Positions 32,501-44,300 of a DNA stretch of 64,000 nt are shown piece after piece. How positions within the stretch are numbered: position 1 is the stretch's first letter; every line of letters starts with the position of its first letter. Source of the DNA: Siphonodentalium dalli (lineage: Eukaryota > Mollusca > Scaphopoda > Gadilida > Siphonodentaliidae); contig CP136065.1 of assembly GCA_032622095.1 (NCBI GenBank), forward strand, positions 219,956,151-220,020,150, given 5' to 3'. Made by a program: the position numbers and the translations under genes. The notes below the pieces were generated by a model. It ran no database searches, had not been told where the DNA came from, and worked only from the letters and a program-made list of their open reading frames with translations.

Positions 32501-33729
32501 CGGAATTTGACACTGACAGACCGATTAAAATAAATCAGAATAAAGTCAACAACCGTTATTACAATGAAATAAACGTAACAATCACCAAGATTAATACTCG
32601 GTGAATATATAGATCACTTCAGTTTACCTCTACATGCTCTAGGTGGCCGGTGAGTCATTTGATACAAAAAACATTCATTCGATTTCTGTATTCCTCGTGT
32701 ATTTGCCATTTCAAATACGGCGCCTGTCCTACCAGGGGGATCGATAACTCTACCAAGACGATTACACAAATATGATTGGGTGAGCCATCCTGTTATTTAT
32801 GATCCTTGTCAAGACGTACATCATGACGTCACTACCTACACCGGCGCGCAAAATTCCAGACAGGACTGCGTCGATGGCCAGACAGCTGAGACTCGTATTA
32901 CATGGCAGGCTAAATATCCACATTTACGTTATATGTGATTATTTACATACATTGTATATATCATTTTCTTGTGTCCCATTATAATTAGGGTGGATACACA
33001 CATGCATGTAACATGTATTTTACATGGCCACACCAATAATTGACAACATTAATCACCTGCGCGCGAGCGGTTCATTGTTAACAGGCCAGACAATTGAGCA
33101 GTGCTAAGCGAAGTCAACTTGTCTTCTATCAGTACATTTAAGGCCAGTCCAAAACATGTCTTCTCTCACGGATGCGGAAATTAGTCAAGTCTGTGTGATA
33201 TCTGGCATTTTATTAATGCACGACCACCAGAAGCCATACGTCTGGCATATACAGGCTTGATGTAGAACATTTTCAACCATGATGCTTGTTTGGGTGGGGT
33301 ATCGAAAGCTTCAAATCGCTAAGGGACTTAGTTGAATGTATCGGTCGGAATAATCTGGGCAAGAAGGTACAATATGATATGGTATGAGGACTGGTTATTA
33401 TTTAAATAGAAAGTCTACCATATGGGTTATCCCACGAAAAATTATTTTAAGTGGCATGGCGACTCGGTCCAAGATAACGGCTTATCTACATTCCGACTTA
33501 ATTGGAACTAGAACTCAGTGCGTTCAACACGTAGGCAATTATTGGGTTGTCAATGGGCACATATTACATCGTCTGTATGATCCATGTAAAACGCCAAATA
33601 CACGATAATTACAGAGATTACATGCATGTGTGCATCCACCCTTTAGGGTTTATCATCAAATCCTTCTACAAAGATAACAATTCATCCGATAATCCCATGA
33701 ACAGTAACAAGCGGGCGCAAATTACGTTT
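29521..33729. other. 4.2 kb of AT-rich DNA with no recognised gene
   Basis: I read both strands and found no splice-supported frame or shared repeat. A G run lies at 31836-31847. A cluster of GGCGCG/GCGCGAG motifs lies near 32840 and 33060. Any regulatory content is not visible to me. Confidence 0.4.
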
Positions 33730-35445
33730 ACGTACATGATCATATTAGACTCATTCATGCATTATATAATGGAGATAATTATATATAAGTTTGGTGGTTA
33801 TCGGCAACTAAACAAATTCTTATCATAGTTGTTACCCCCCCCCCCCCCTCCCATCTCGCACCCAAACGGTACCAATTTTGCGTCTTTAAATCACACGTTT
33901 ATGTTCCTCGTATCACGGAGAAGAATAATATATCAATTTGGTCAAAATCTGCGATAAAAATAGCCCCTCCCCTGACACCAACGACGTCACTTTAGAAAAT
34001 TTTAACTCGCACCATTATCTTACTTGTTAAAAGTTACCTGTTAGACCGCGTTGGTGCCATCTCGATTGTACCCTTAAAGTTATATATAGAACACAGACAG
34101 ATATTCGAAAATATTTGATTCATTTTATCATTTGAGAAGAACGTGTATGAGTTTGATGGTAATTGGCACTAAACATATTTTTATAAGTTTTTGGTGATCC
34201 TCCCGTCCCTGTTTCGGACTCAAGCTAGATCATTATAGGAATGCCCTGATTTCCATCCCTATATAAATATGACAGCTGAGAAGATATAATTGTTCAAGTG
34301 ACTTAATTCGGTCACCATTTGTCGAGATTGTGAAATTGGAATGCCAAAAACTCATCAAGCGGCGCCACTTTTGACATCATTAAAACACACACTTAGACTC
34401 ATTATAGAGATGAATATATATAAAATTTATGAAAATTGGCGAGTATACAATTTCATATCAAATTTAGGGCCACCATTGCATATCTCTCACCAAAAGACAC
34501 CAATTTGGCGCATTTAAACCACATGATTAGATTATTCGAAGAATATGTATCACTCAGGTGGAAACAGGCGCTAAATATATTGTTTATCAATGTGTGTGTC
34601 CCTCTCACCCTCTAGGCACCCCTGACTCGAATGGCCCCACTTTTGACATCTTTAAACCACACAATTAGACTCATGATATCATGGAGATTATTTTTTGTAA
34701 GTTTGGTGCTAATCCGCGACTAAACAAATTTAGTGATCATCCCACCCCACCCCATCTCTCACCAAAGCAGCACCAATATGACGTCCTGGTGGAAATTGGC
34801 GCTAAAATCTTGTGTATCAATATTGATGCCCCTCTCCCTTTCAGTGCACCCCTGACTCGAATGACGCCACTTTTGACAGCTTTAAGCCAAGCCATTAGAC
34901 ACATCATACCATGGGAATTAATTTGTATAAGTTTCGTGGAAATCGGCGACTAAACCAATTCTGATCAGATATAGTACCCACCGCCCCCAATCGCTCATCC
35001 CAACGACACCAATTTGGCGTCTTTAAATAACACAACAAGATTCCTTGTATCATGGAGAAGATCTCAGAAGAATGTGCATCAATTTGGTGGAATTCGGCGC
35101 TAAAATTATTTTGATAAATTTTGGTGCCCCTCTCCCCTTCCGGGCATCCCTGACGCGAACGGCGCGACTTTTGACCTATTTAAACCACACCATTATATTC
35201 CTCATATTATGGGGATGATAATATATAAATTTTGTGGCAATCGGCGACAAATTGTTTTTCTGCCCCTCCCCATTTTCTGCCCCTGACAACAACGGCGTCA
35301 CTTTAGACAATTCTAACCCTCGCCATTATATTTCTCCTAAAAATTTACCCCTATTAGACCTCTTTTGTGCCATCTAGGTGGTTCCCTGTGAATTTCTATA
35401 GAACACAGAAGACAGACAGACAGACATTCGCAAATATAGATATAG
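33730..35445 (+). mobile_element. Modular repeat, family G, second locus
   Basis: About seven modules of ~150-220 bp, each with a version of 'TTAAACCACACNATTAGACTC', 'ATCATGGAGAT', 'AAGTTTGGTGGNAATCGGCG' and 'CCCCTCTCC'. They end in GAACACAGAAGACAGACAGA plus CAGACATTCGCAAATATAGA at 35400-35445. An earlier tail copy (ACACAGACAGATATTCG) lies at 34091. A block nearly identical to 29022-29150 is embedded at 34224-34360. A C run lies at 33836-33848. Confidence 0.6.
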
Positions 35446-35599
35446 ATTGTGGGGAGCGGAGGTCCATCTAAGTTTTAAGAACTTGTCCTCCAATCCCCTA
35501 GTATCTGTATATGAATATACTATTAAAATAGGTTTAAACCAAACCGAATGCAAAAAGTCTTATAAAATGTATCTATACCACATCTAACTACATGCGAAT

Positions 35600-36022
35600 T
35601 AAAACGTAGTTCCACTAATATCGATATTATCGAAATTTGCCTGTAAATATCATGCAATTATCTCGCAAGAATCAAACATACATGTACGTACAGGTATTTT
35701 AAAGCAATGTCTAACGGCACCGTTATATATATAACCGTTATATATACACGGGGAATAACCAACCTTTTACTTTTCAAGTCGTTAGCTTTGATAATTATGC
35801 ATTATGATATGCATGTCGCCGTTTATATTCTGGCACCTTAGGGTTTTCTTTGAGAAAATGCCTGCCAATATGCCGTGCAAACTGCCAGTGTATGAGCGTA
35901 CCCTAAAGGTGCTATATAATGCCGTTTATCTTCACATACATGTATGATTGATTCTTGCGAGATAGTTGAGTGTTTTTTACAGGTAAGTAGTATCGTATGT
36001 CACAGGTGGAACTACATAGTGT
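35600..36022. mobile_element. Foldback/MITE with mirrored arms
   Basis: AACGTAGTTCCAC (35604) mirrors GTGGAACTACATAGTG (36007). TGTAAATATCATGCAATTAT and CTCGCAAGAATCAAACATAC (35642-35685) mirror 35938-35985. There is no coding capacity. It ends 8 bp before the next element. Confidence 0.55.
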
Positions 36023-36029
36023 TTACGTC

Positions 36030-36707
36030 TTAGTGCCACCGCAGACGCTACGATTAAAATCGTAAGTGGGGAAAATCGTAGGTGGAGAAATCGTAGCTTG
36101 CCCGCAGACGCTACGGTGCTGCGATGTTTGCAGCTACGATTTTATCAACGTGATCGATCACATGATAGCAAAATGTTATACCACATTCTCCGCATTATGC
36201 AACTAAATACATATGGCATGTATCTCAATGTTCTAAACTACTAGTAACAAGTTGATGTTGAAAGTTCAAGTGAAATTGAATATTTTTTTAATTTTGACAT
36301 TTTTGTACCTGTCAACTCAACAGGCTCAGCTGCCCCAATTGAATTTCAACAATTGCGGCAGCCCTCTACTCCTTGCCTGATATGTGGTATAGGCCTGCAC
36401 TCCCTGCCGTGCCACATCTCCACCAATGTGGTCTCGTTTTTGTAAGTGCAAGAAGTTTGTAAACTTGGCGCCATTTTTGAATGTTTTCTTTTCGTGGTAT
36501 TTACAACATGACCAGTGCGACAGTGGTCATGTGACAGCTACGATCGCGCGCGTTGCCAAGGTCGCGCCACGATTTTCCTAGTAAAATCAAACAGTGCTTG
36601 ATTGCTACGATTTGGCTGCGATATTGTCGTGGGCATGCGCATTGTATGCTTCCTCCTGCGATTTTCCCCACTTACGATTTTAATCGCAGCGTGTGCGGTG
36701 GCACTTA
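36030..36707. mobile_element. PIF/Harbinger-like TIR element with TTA target duplication
   Basis: A 672-bp element (36033-36704) with ends GTGCCACCGCAGACGCTACG and GCGTGTGCGGTGGCAC. The TIRs extend ~50 bp through TAAAATCGTAAGTGGGGAAA. It is flanked by TTA on both sides (36030-36032, 36705-36707), the duplication favoured by PIF/Harbinger elements. There is no transposase frame. The interior includes TGACCAGTGCGACAGTGGTC and AACTTGGCGCCATTTTTGAA. Confidence 0.7.
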
Positions 36708-37072
36708 CGTAGGAATCTGTGGTTGATGCATTTTATATGTATTGTTGAGTTAGTTTTCTAGTACATTATAGCGTTCTGTATCGAAATGCCTGAAAGAAAT
36801 GGCATTCAAATTAGTCAGCGTGTGAACGCGACCAAGCACTGCATAAATTGAAACCTACTCCAGGACCCAGCACATACCTTACTCGTATTTAAATTAGTGC
36901 AGTACTATTTTCGCGCACGTATTGGTGCGGGAATATAAAACTGAGCGAAAAATAGTACGACTAATAACTTTATAACAAACAATAGGAGAAATAAGAGGGG
37001 TATTTTAGATAGACAATAAACACTTATATTTACATATGGGCAACCAATATATCTCAACGCCATTAAACATAT

Positions 37073-37531
37073 GTGACCCGCCATATCAAATCCAGTCGGA
37101 AGTCGGGATTTGTTTTACCCTGTGCCAATGCATTCTCTTATATATGCGAGTCGACCATAGGTCGCCTCGCATATATAAGAGAATGCATTGGCCTAACAAT
37201 TTTTTACAATTTTAATAATTTTTTCTTGTATACTTTAACAATTTTATAATTTCACCCATACAGAGCCCCAGACAAACATGAGCAGACGACACTCTTCTAT
37301 ATGCTTCTATATATGTGTGGGGCTCCCTGCAGGGTAATGGGTGTTTTTTTATTTTATGTCCTAAAAATTGTAAGAAAACATTTATTAAAAAAAAATGATA
37401 AAAAATTGTTAGGCCAATGCATTCTCTTATATATGCGAGGCGACCTATGGTCGACTCGCATATATAAGAGAATGCATTGGCACACGGTAAAAAAATCCCG
37501 ACTTACGACTGGATTTGATATGGCGGGTCAC
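37073..37531 (+). mobile_element. Double-hairpin element, family A, complete
   Basis: Termini GTGACCCGCCATATCAAATC (37073) and its complement ending GGCGGGTCAC (37531). The flanks are ATAT on both sides, a possible 4-bp duplication. There are two hairpins (37121-37191, 37412-37484), each on TATATAAGAGAATGCATTGG, mutually inverted. The spacer block holds CAGAGCCCCAGACAAACATG and TGTGTGGGGCTCCCTGCAGG, which can itself pair (GAGCCCC/GGGGCTC). No protein is encoded. Confidence 0.9.
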
Positions 37532-37730
37532 ATATGCACATGTAAAGCAAAAAATCATGGTTAGATCTTTGATGTTCAAATGCACATATAGAAAAGAAAA
37601 GTACAATAGCTATTTTCCTTGTAAATTTAAGTTATAATATATAAGTGTTTAATGATTTCTGGTTTTACAATGTACATTGTGAATTTCAACAGCTCATGTA
37701 CTAATCTATAACGCCAAACCAAGCGTTTAT

Positions 37731-37895
37731 TATAAGGATTAACTGTCATGTGGACTGTTTTTTATGAAGATGTAACCGTGAGGTAAGTGGTCATAACTTG
37801 TGTAAAACCCGAAGGGTTTTACATACAAGTTATGACCACTTACCTCACGGTTACATCTCCATAAAAAACAGCCCACATGACAGTTAATCCTTATA
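37731..37895. mobile_element. Near-perfect 165-bp palindrome
   Basis: Arms of ~72 bp (TATAAGGATTAACTGTCATG, then AGATGTAACCGTGAGGTAAG and TCATAACTTGT) meet at GTAAAACCC-GAA-GGGTTTTAC. Only two or three differences break symmetry, so it is young or maintained. 37896-38698 holds a fragment of the CCCCCGAAGCC MITE near 38310-38390 and nothing else recognised. Confidence 0.85.
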
Positions 37896-38698
37896 TGTAT
37901 ATACATTTAGCGAAAAAGCCACTTTTGTAAATGTATTTAAATCGAAAAGTGTATCGTGACAAAACCAGCCCAAAATATCCCATAGCACCCTTGGCAAAAG
38001 TTATCAGGAACATTTTCTTTATATTGAAACCTGATGATTTATTAAGTCAATCCTGCGCGAGTCCAAATGCGCCCAAAACATTACGCGTTTTTCTTTCCGA
38101 TATCTATGACGCGTCGATATAATTATGGGGTTGCAGTTATGAGCTGTTGCGCGTTCACCGAGAAATAATTGCAACTAGTCACGTGGGCGCCGACCAATCG
38201 GAATGCTGGATTTAGTGATAATCACACTTAGTATGTAAATATATATGTTTACAAATTCAAAATAAAAACAGAATTGCCAAAAAAAGTGTTACATATCAAC
38301 ATTTTGATGGGTGGGTTCCTCGACTCAAATCTAATATTTTTTACCCCCCCCCCAAAGCCGAATAAATAGTAATTTAGGGGCGTTAAATAGGATTATGTAA
38401 CTTAAAAAACACTCAAATCTTCAGTGAGTATTGTTGATGCTGTTAATTCCTATAGTGCCTCAGTTTAGAGGAATTCGGACGTATATAATGTCATGCCATT
38501 TCGTGACCCCGGTTCTTTAATATTGTTTGAAATATCTTCACTGCTCTCGTATACCAGATATTTCACTTAGATATATCAAATGAAGGTTTTCATCAAATGG
38601 GTACAGTATACCTTGCTTCGAAGATTAGGGAATATATCTGTAAGATGTACTCCACCATTTAAAATGACTTCCCCACACTCAGTAATAAAAGTATATAT

Positions 38699-39128
38699 GT
38701 GACCCGCCATATCAAATCCAGTCGGAATTCGGGATTTTTTTTACCCTGTGCCAATGCATTCTCTTATATTGGTCGCCTTGCATATATAAGAGAATGCATT
38801 GGCCTAACAATTTTTTACAATTTTAATAATTTGTTCTTGTATTCTTTAACAATTTTATAATTTCACCCATACAGAGCCCCAGACAAACATGAGCAGACGA
38901 AACTCTTCTATATGCTTCTATATATGTGTGGGGCTCCCTGCAGGGTAATGGATGTTTTTTATTTTATGTCCTAAAAATTGTAAGAAACATTTATTTAAAA
39001 AACATGATAAAAAATTGTTAGGCCAATGCATTCTCTTATGCCTATGGTCGACTCGCATATATAAGAGAATGCATTGGCACAGGGTAAAAAAATCCCGACT
39101 TCCGACTGGATTTGATATGGCGGATCAC
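38699..39128 (+). mobile_element. Double-hairpin element, family A, copy with shortened hairpins
   Basis: Starts GTGACCCGCCATATCAAATC and ends ATGGCGGATCAC. The left hairpin lost ~17 bp from its centre, and the right one lost its loop region (TTCTCTTATGCCTATGGTCG). The spacer is the same as in the other family A copies. Confidence 0.85.
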
Positions 39129-39277
39129 ATGTTTGTTGAACTTATTATCTGAACATTTCCTATGGGAACTACTCGTCAATGAATATTTAGTAAAGAAAAA
39201 GTTAACGTCCCCATTTTTGTGTATGTATACAATTTCAGCCCAATTGATTCTGCAACAGTCCAGAATTTACACATATA

Positions 39278-40226
39278 GACATCACGCTGGTCATCCTATA
39301 TATAATCCCCGCTGCGGGCAGTAAACCCCGGTTCGGACATCAGTAAACCGCACATCGGGATATAACAGTTAAAGTTTTCCACACCAGGGCTGGTCTAATA
39401 AGTTAAAAGTAGTCAATTTAGAAGTGATACCAACCAATGGAAGACGTATGTGATAGGAAATGCCTATCTATACTGTGGCAAGAGTTCAGAGAAAATTCAG
39501 ATATCAGTTCTCGAGAAAAACACAATCTTAGTCGAGCGCATTCGGAATTTCGAGCTAAATTTAAGTTTAATTCAGCAAAACTTTCGATGCAGACACTTCT
39601 CAAGAATAAAAAAAAAATGGATCAGTCTATATGGGACACTCTATCCGTGACGTGTTTTAATAATAAAAACCGAAAATCTCTATCCAGTAACTCGAATAAA
39701 GACATTTTTCCAAACATACCGTACATCGATCAAGTATAAAACGTAATTCGGGTAGGAGTAAACTCCGACGCCGGCAAAAATATTGTACGCGTCGGGGTTT
39801 ACCCCGACACCATAGAGTGGCACATGGAATTGTCAATATTTTCCTACTTAACAGCAGCAAATTCCAATATGAAAGTAGATATAGTTTCCTAAACTATCTA
39901 TACCAATGGAACGTTGACAACGTTGTCCAATTTTATCACCACGCACTTATCTTGAAGCTGAAAACACACAAAATTGAAACATGGAAGCTTATTCTCACAC
40001 TTCATCGCGCATTTCGTCACTTTATTGAGCTTTATTCCAAGAACTGTTAACATTTGGTTGAAGCTGGGTTCATCACCCCGAGGATCTGGAGTTGTGCCCG
40101 AAGAAAAACAATTAATAACAAAATATCCCTCAAAACAAACGTACCTGTAATCGTCACTCGTGCCCCCAACGGGGTTTATTCAATATTTGCCCGCAGCGGG
40201 TATTATAGGATGACCAGCGTGGACAT
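39278..40226. mobile_element. TIR element with 5-bp target duplication (GACAT)
   Basis: A 939-bp element (39283-40221). Its ends are CACGCTGGTCATCCTATA and the complement TATAGGATGACCAGCGTG, extended by CCCGCTGCGGGCA and AAACCCCG for ~48 bp. GACAT stands at 39278-39282 and 40222-40226. A second, internal inverted pair (GTAAACTCCGAC / GTCGGGGTTTAC) lies near 39760-39810. The frames at 39437-39860 resemble no transposase, so it is non-autonomous. The superfamily is not assigned. It lies just 57 bp beyond the Ovo-like stop codon. Confidence 0.8.
40175..40180 (-). terminator. Candidate polyadenylation signal for the Ovo-like gene, inside a transposon end
   Basis: Minus-strand AATAAA 98 bp past the stop codon at 40278. 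It lies within the right TIR region of the GACAT element. No AATAAA lies between the stop and this point. Confidence 0.35.
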
Positions 40227-40277
40227 GGGATAACAAAGAGCGTTATACATAAGTGATAATCTTGTTTAATGTTTAGA

Positions 40278-40507
40278 TCAGTAAGCGTAGAGGGGGCTGC
40301 ACCGCCTGTGAGTCAGTTCGTTATGCATTCGGAACAGTTCCTTGTTGCCCACAGAATAGCCACATATTTCACAAACGAACAGTTTATCTCTGCGTTCTTT
40401 GAACGCGAATCGTTTATTATAGCCATGAATCTTCACGCAATGTGATTCCAAAGTACATCGCTGTGTGAAGCTTCTCCCACATCGATCACACGAGTACGGC
40501 TTGATAC
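40278..40507 (-). CDS. ovo: Ovo-like gene, last exon (zinc fingers 3 and 4)
   Basis: Acceptor TTGTTTCTTTGCAG at 40508. It reads IKPYSCDRCGRSFTQRCTLE, then SHCVKIHG, then KRFAFKERRDKLFVCEICG and finger 4 (FRMHNELTH), ending SPLYAY and a stop at 40280-40278. Fingers 3 and 4 are C-x2-C-x12-H-x4-H. The Y/F-A-x-KERRxKLxVCE linker between them is specific to Ovo/OVOL proteins. A transposon begins 52 bp past the stop (its GACAT duplication at 40226). Confidence 0.9.
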
Positions 40508-41354
40508 CTGCAAAGAAACAACTTATTATGTAACATTATCGCAACAATACCCAGATTTTACCACATCCGTTCGCACTCGGGTAGTTATAAGTACCAGGGG
40601 ACCTCACTTGACATGACCAGAACTGCACGTATACCATGATAATAGGCAACATGAAATTATTTGCCGCAAAATATGTGTTTTTTTAAAAGCAAAAATATAT
40701 TTGCTGAATGGGCAGGAATGGGTAATAATTTTATAAGAAGAATAGCAAATTTGATAACTATTTGATAATTTAGTCCGAGCACATGTTTACAGTGAATCCT
40801 GAGAAATTTTGTAGTGAAATTTTCAAGGTATATTTCTTGTTTTTGTTATACAATTTCCATCAGATTCTATAATCATTTTTCTTTATCTTTTACATATGGG
40901 TCAACTTGTGTGCACTAAATTTTAGATTGACACAAACTTTCAGTTTTGATACCAGTTGAGGTACACTGCATGACCATTAAGATTCAAGTCCATTCAACTA
41001 TAGCCAGTCTGGAGTAAACTACATATCGAGTGTATGTTTACAAAGACTGAACTTTTGTCTACTTGCTTCAGAGGCCACGAATACGAGTTCACAATCTGCC
41101 CATCGCATCGATTAGACCATTATCAAATGCCATGGAAATTATTGCTACGCATACCACAAAAGAACTGATGTCACGATCACATGTTAACAATCTGACACGC
41201 AAGACGGAAGTACTTTAATCTCAATAAACCAATACATAGGTATGTGAGATTTACATATATTCAAATACAAAGACATAGCAGGCAAAAGCACATTTACAAC
41301 TGACGAGCTGGTGGGGAACGTGAGGGGGAGAGATAGTGAGAGAGCGAGAGCGAG

Positions 41355-41398
<44 letters not shown>

Positions 41399-44300
41399 AG
41401 GATGGAGGGAGAGAGATTGGGTAGGTAAAGAGGGGAAACGACACAGAAAGACAAGACACCGAGAAATACGCCCTTACATGTGTGTGTTCGTGTGTGCCTC
41501 ATAACCGGTGTGTGTTCGTGTATGCCTCCTTACCTGTGTATGTTCATGTGTACCTCATTACCTGTGTATGTTCATGTGTACCTCCTTACCTGTGTATGTT
41601 CATGTGTACCTCCTTACCTGTGTGTGTTCATGTGTACCTCCTTACCTGTGTGTGTTCGTGTATGCCTCCGTACCTGTGTGTGTTCGTGTATGCCGCCTTA
41701 CCTGTGTGTGTTCGTGTGTGCCTCCTATATAACCTTTGTGTGCCTCTTACCTGTGTGTGTTCGGGTGTGCCTCTTGAGATCAAATGTATCATTGAACCCC
41801 TTCCCGCAAATAGAACATATATATTTCTTGACCATTGGATGTTCGTGAAGGTGTCGCTGCAGATTTCTTTTCGACGAGTAACCGACTCCACACAGCTTGC
41901 AAATGAACTGTGTCTGATTGGCTGTGAACATAAGATCAATATATACATTTAAAGTGATGTGAAACACTTCGGTAGGGTGATCAAATAGAAATGGAGTATA
42001 ATCTTGCTCAGAATAGTTATTTTTTACAAATGTTATATCCAAATTGACAACGCACACCGTCACTCTTATATATAAATTAAATGCAGCGGCTCTCGATGAC
42101 AAATGTTTTTTCGTTTGGTTATCGCCGATAGTTGCTTCCCGAATCGAGAAGTAAATATTTACAATTGGGCGTATTTCAGACGATGTTTTCTCTGGAGTGG
42201 TACGGTCAATTTGCTTGAGACTTTCGGCAATGTTTATAGAATGGCACATTCCTCCAGTTGACACAGTGCCTGAATAATAACGTATTAGTTTCACGCGGTC
42301 GTAAGTCGGGATTGTTTTACCCTGTGCCAATGCATTCTCTTATATATGCGAGTCGACCATAGGTCGCCTCGCATATATAAGAGAATACATTGGCCTAACA
42401 ATTTTTTACAATTTTAATAATTTTTTCTTGTATTCTTTAACAATTTTATAATTTCACCCATACAGAGCCCCAGACAAACATGAGCAGACGACACTATTCT
42501 ATATGCTTCTATATATGTGTGGGGCAGGGTAATGGATGTTTTTTTATTTTATGTCCTAAAAATTGTAAGAAAAATTTATTTTAAAAAAATGATAAAAAAT
42601 TGTTAGGCCAATGCATTCTCTTATATATGCGAGGCGACCTATGGTCGACTCGCATATATAAGAGAATGCATTGGCACAGGGTAAAAAAATCCCGACTTAC
42701 GACTGGATTTCGTATGTCGAAATCATTGCTATGTAAACCAAGTGCATAATATGTCTTTAAGTGGGATTGTCATTTGAAATAATTCAACTGCTCTTAAAAA
42801 CGAATCAGCATACTCCCCTTCCCGGATCACAAACCCGCGTGCTTATCGCGATTATAACCACCTTCTCCGTCGCTGGACGAAGCATGCTGATCTAATGCAC
42901 CTGACCAACTTACCAACCGGGGGGGGGGGGGGGGTCGGTGTTACATCGTTTCAATTCATTCACAGAAACACAGCGGACAGCAACTTAAGTCAGAATGCAC
43001 TTCTCTGAGATATACATGTAGTCAAGAGGAAATATGTTTATTTTCACCTGTTAATGTACATGTTCAATGTAGAATGTAGGTTCGCCTGCGTATGCCATGA
43101 ACATTTTTAGTTTCGCCTGCGTATGTCATGAACATGTTTAGTATATGTCATGAACATGTTTAGTTTCGCCCGCGTATGTCATGAATATGTTTTGTTTCGA
43201 CTGCGTATATTTATCATGAACATGTTTAGTTTCGCCTGCGTAGACGTCATGCACATATCTATAGTTTCGCCTGCGTATGTCATGAACATGTTCAGTATAT
43301 GTCATGAACATTTTTAGTTTCGCCTGCGTATGTCATGAACATGTTCAGTATATGTCATGAACATTTTTAGTTTCGCCTGCGTATGTCATGAACATGTTCA
43401 GTATATGTCATGAACATTTTAGTTTCGCCTGCGTATGTCATGAACATGTTCAGTATATGTCATGAACATTTTTAGTTTCGCCTGCGTATGTCATGAATAT
43501 GTTTGGAAAGAACTCAGCGCATGTAAATTTAATCACTTTTGTTATCTTTTGTGTGGAAGGGTTTGTAGAGCGGATTCCTGATTCCGTAACCATGGTTTAC
43601 TTACTTTTGTTATCTTTCGTGTGGAAGGGTTTGTAGAGCGGATTCCGGATTCCGTAACCATGGTTTATCGTCTCCATGGGTAATTGTTGCATCTAAAATC
43701 AATGACATATTTTCAACATCAATAGAAAATACTCTATATATCTATATGTGTATGCTATGCAATAGTTGCATTTCGGCGAATTATTTCAACCATGGCACCA
43801 AGCAGCTTTAGTGATCATATCCGAGCATTATCCAGGTTAGATGTTAACATACTTCGGGGATCTTATCACATAGTATATATAGAACATGTCATGGATCTCT
43901 ACTCCAGCTACGCGCGTATATGGATCGTATATACTTCACCAGTTCAAAACGTGAGCACTTTTTGATGTTGTCACATTAAAAAACAGTGCAGGTAACATAT
44001 TTCTTAGTTAATACCTGATACTTAATAATGTATTTCACTGTAAGTGAATGTCCCAAATTGAAAGTGCATACTTTCAGTCACTTCGTGGGTGATTTTGGAT
44101 CATGGAATTTCTCCCGGGCAATTAATTCAATGTTTTTTTGCGACACCAGCTCATCACAGCTCGAGCTGGGACCTTGCCTTGTTTGTTCAAAGTTAAATAA
44201 AGTTCCCTGTCAGAAGTGGTCAGAACTTGAAAAAAGTTCCCAGGTTTGAACTGGTGGGATATAATCTCTACGGACGTATATAGCTGGAGTAGAGATTCGT

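Noticed and set aside
41480-41952. Plus-strand Cys-rich frames of 74-156 residues (CVCSCVPPYLCVF repeats)
   Set aside because: They translate the 28-bp minisatellite on the strand opposite to the zinc-finger exon. The repetition comes from the DNA unit and there is no start or splice support.
41725-42330. Single 201-residue protein combining zinc fingers with upstream frame
   Set aside because: The upstream ~100 residues are repeat H read through an intron. A clean acceptor at 41922 precedes the fingers, and the other repeat copy has stops.
42790-42930. tRNA or SINE near CCCGGATCACAAACCCGCGT
   Set aside because: The boxes deviate too much from the A/B consensus on either strand.
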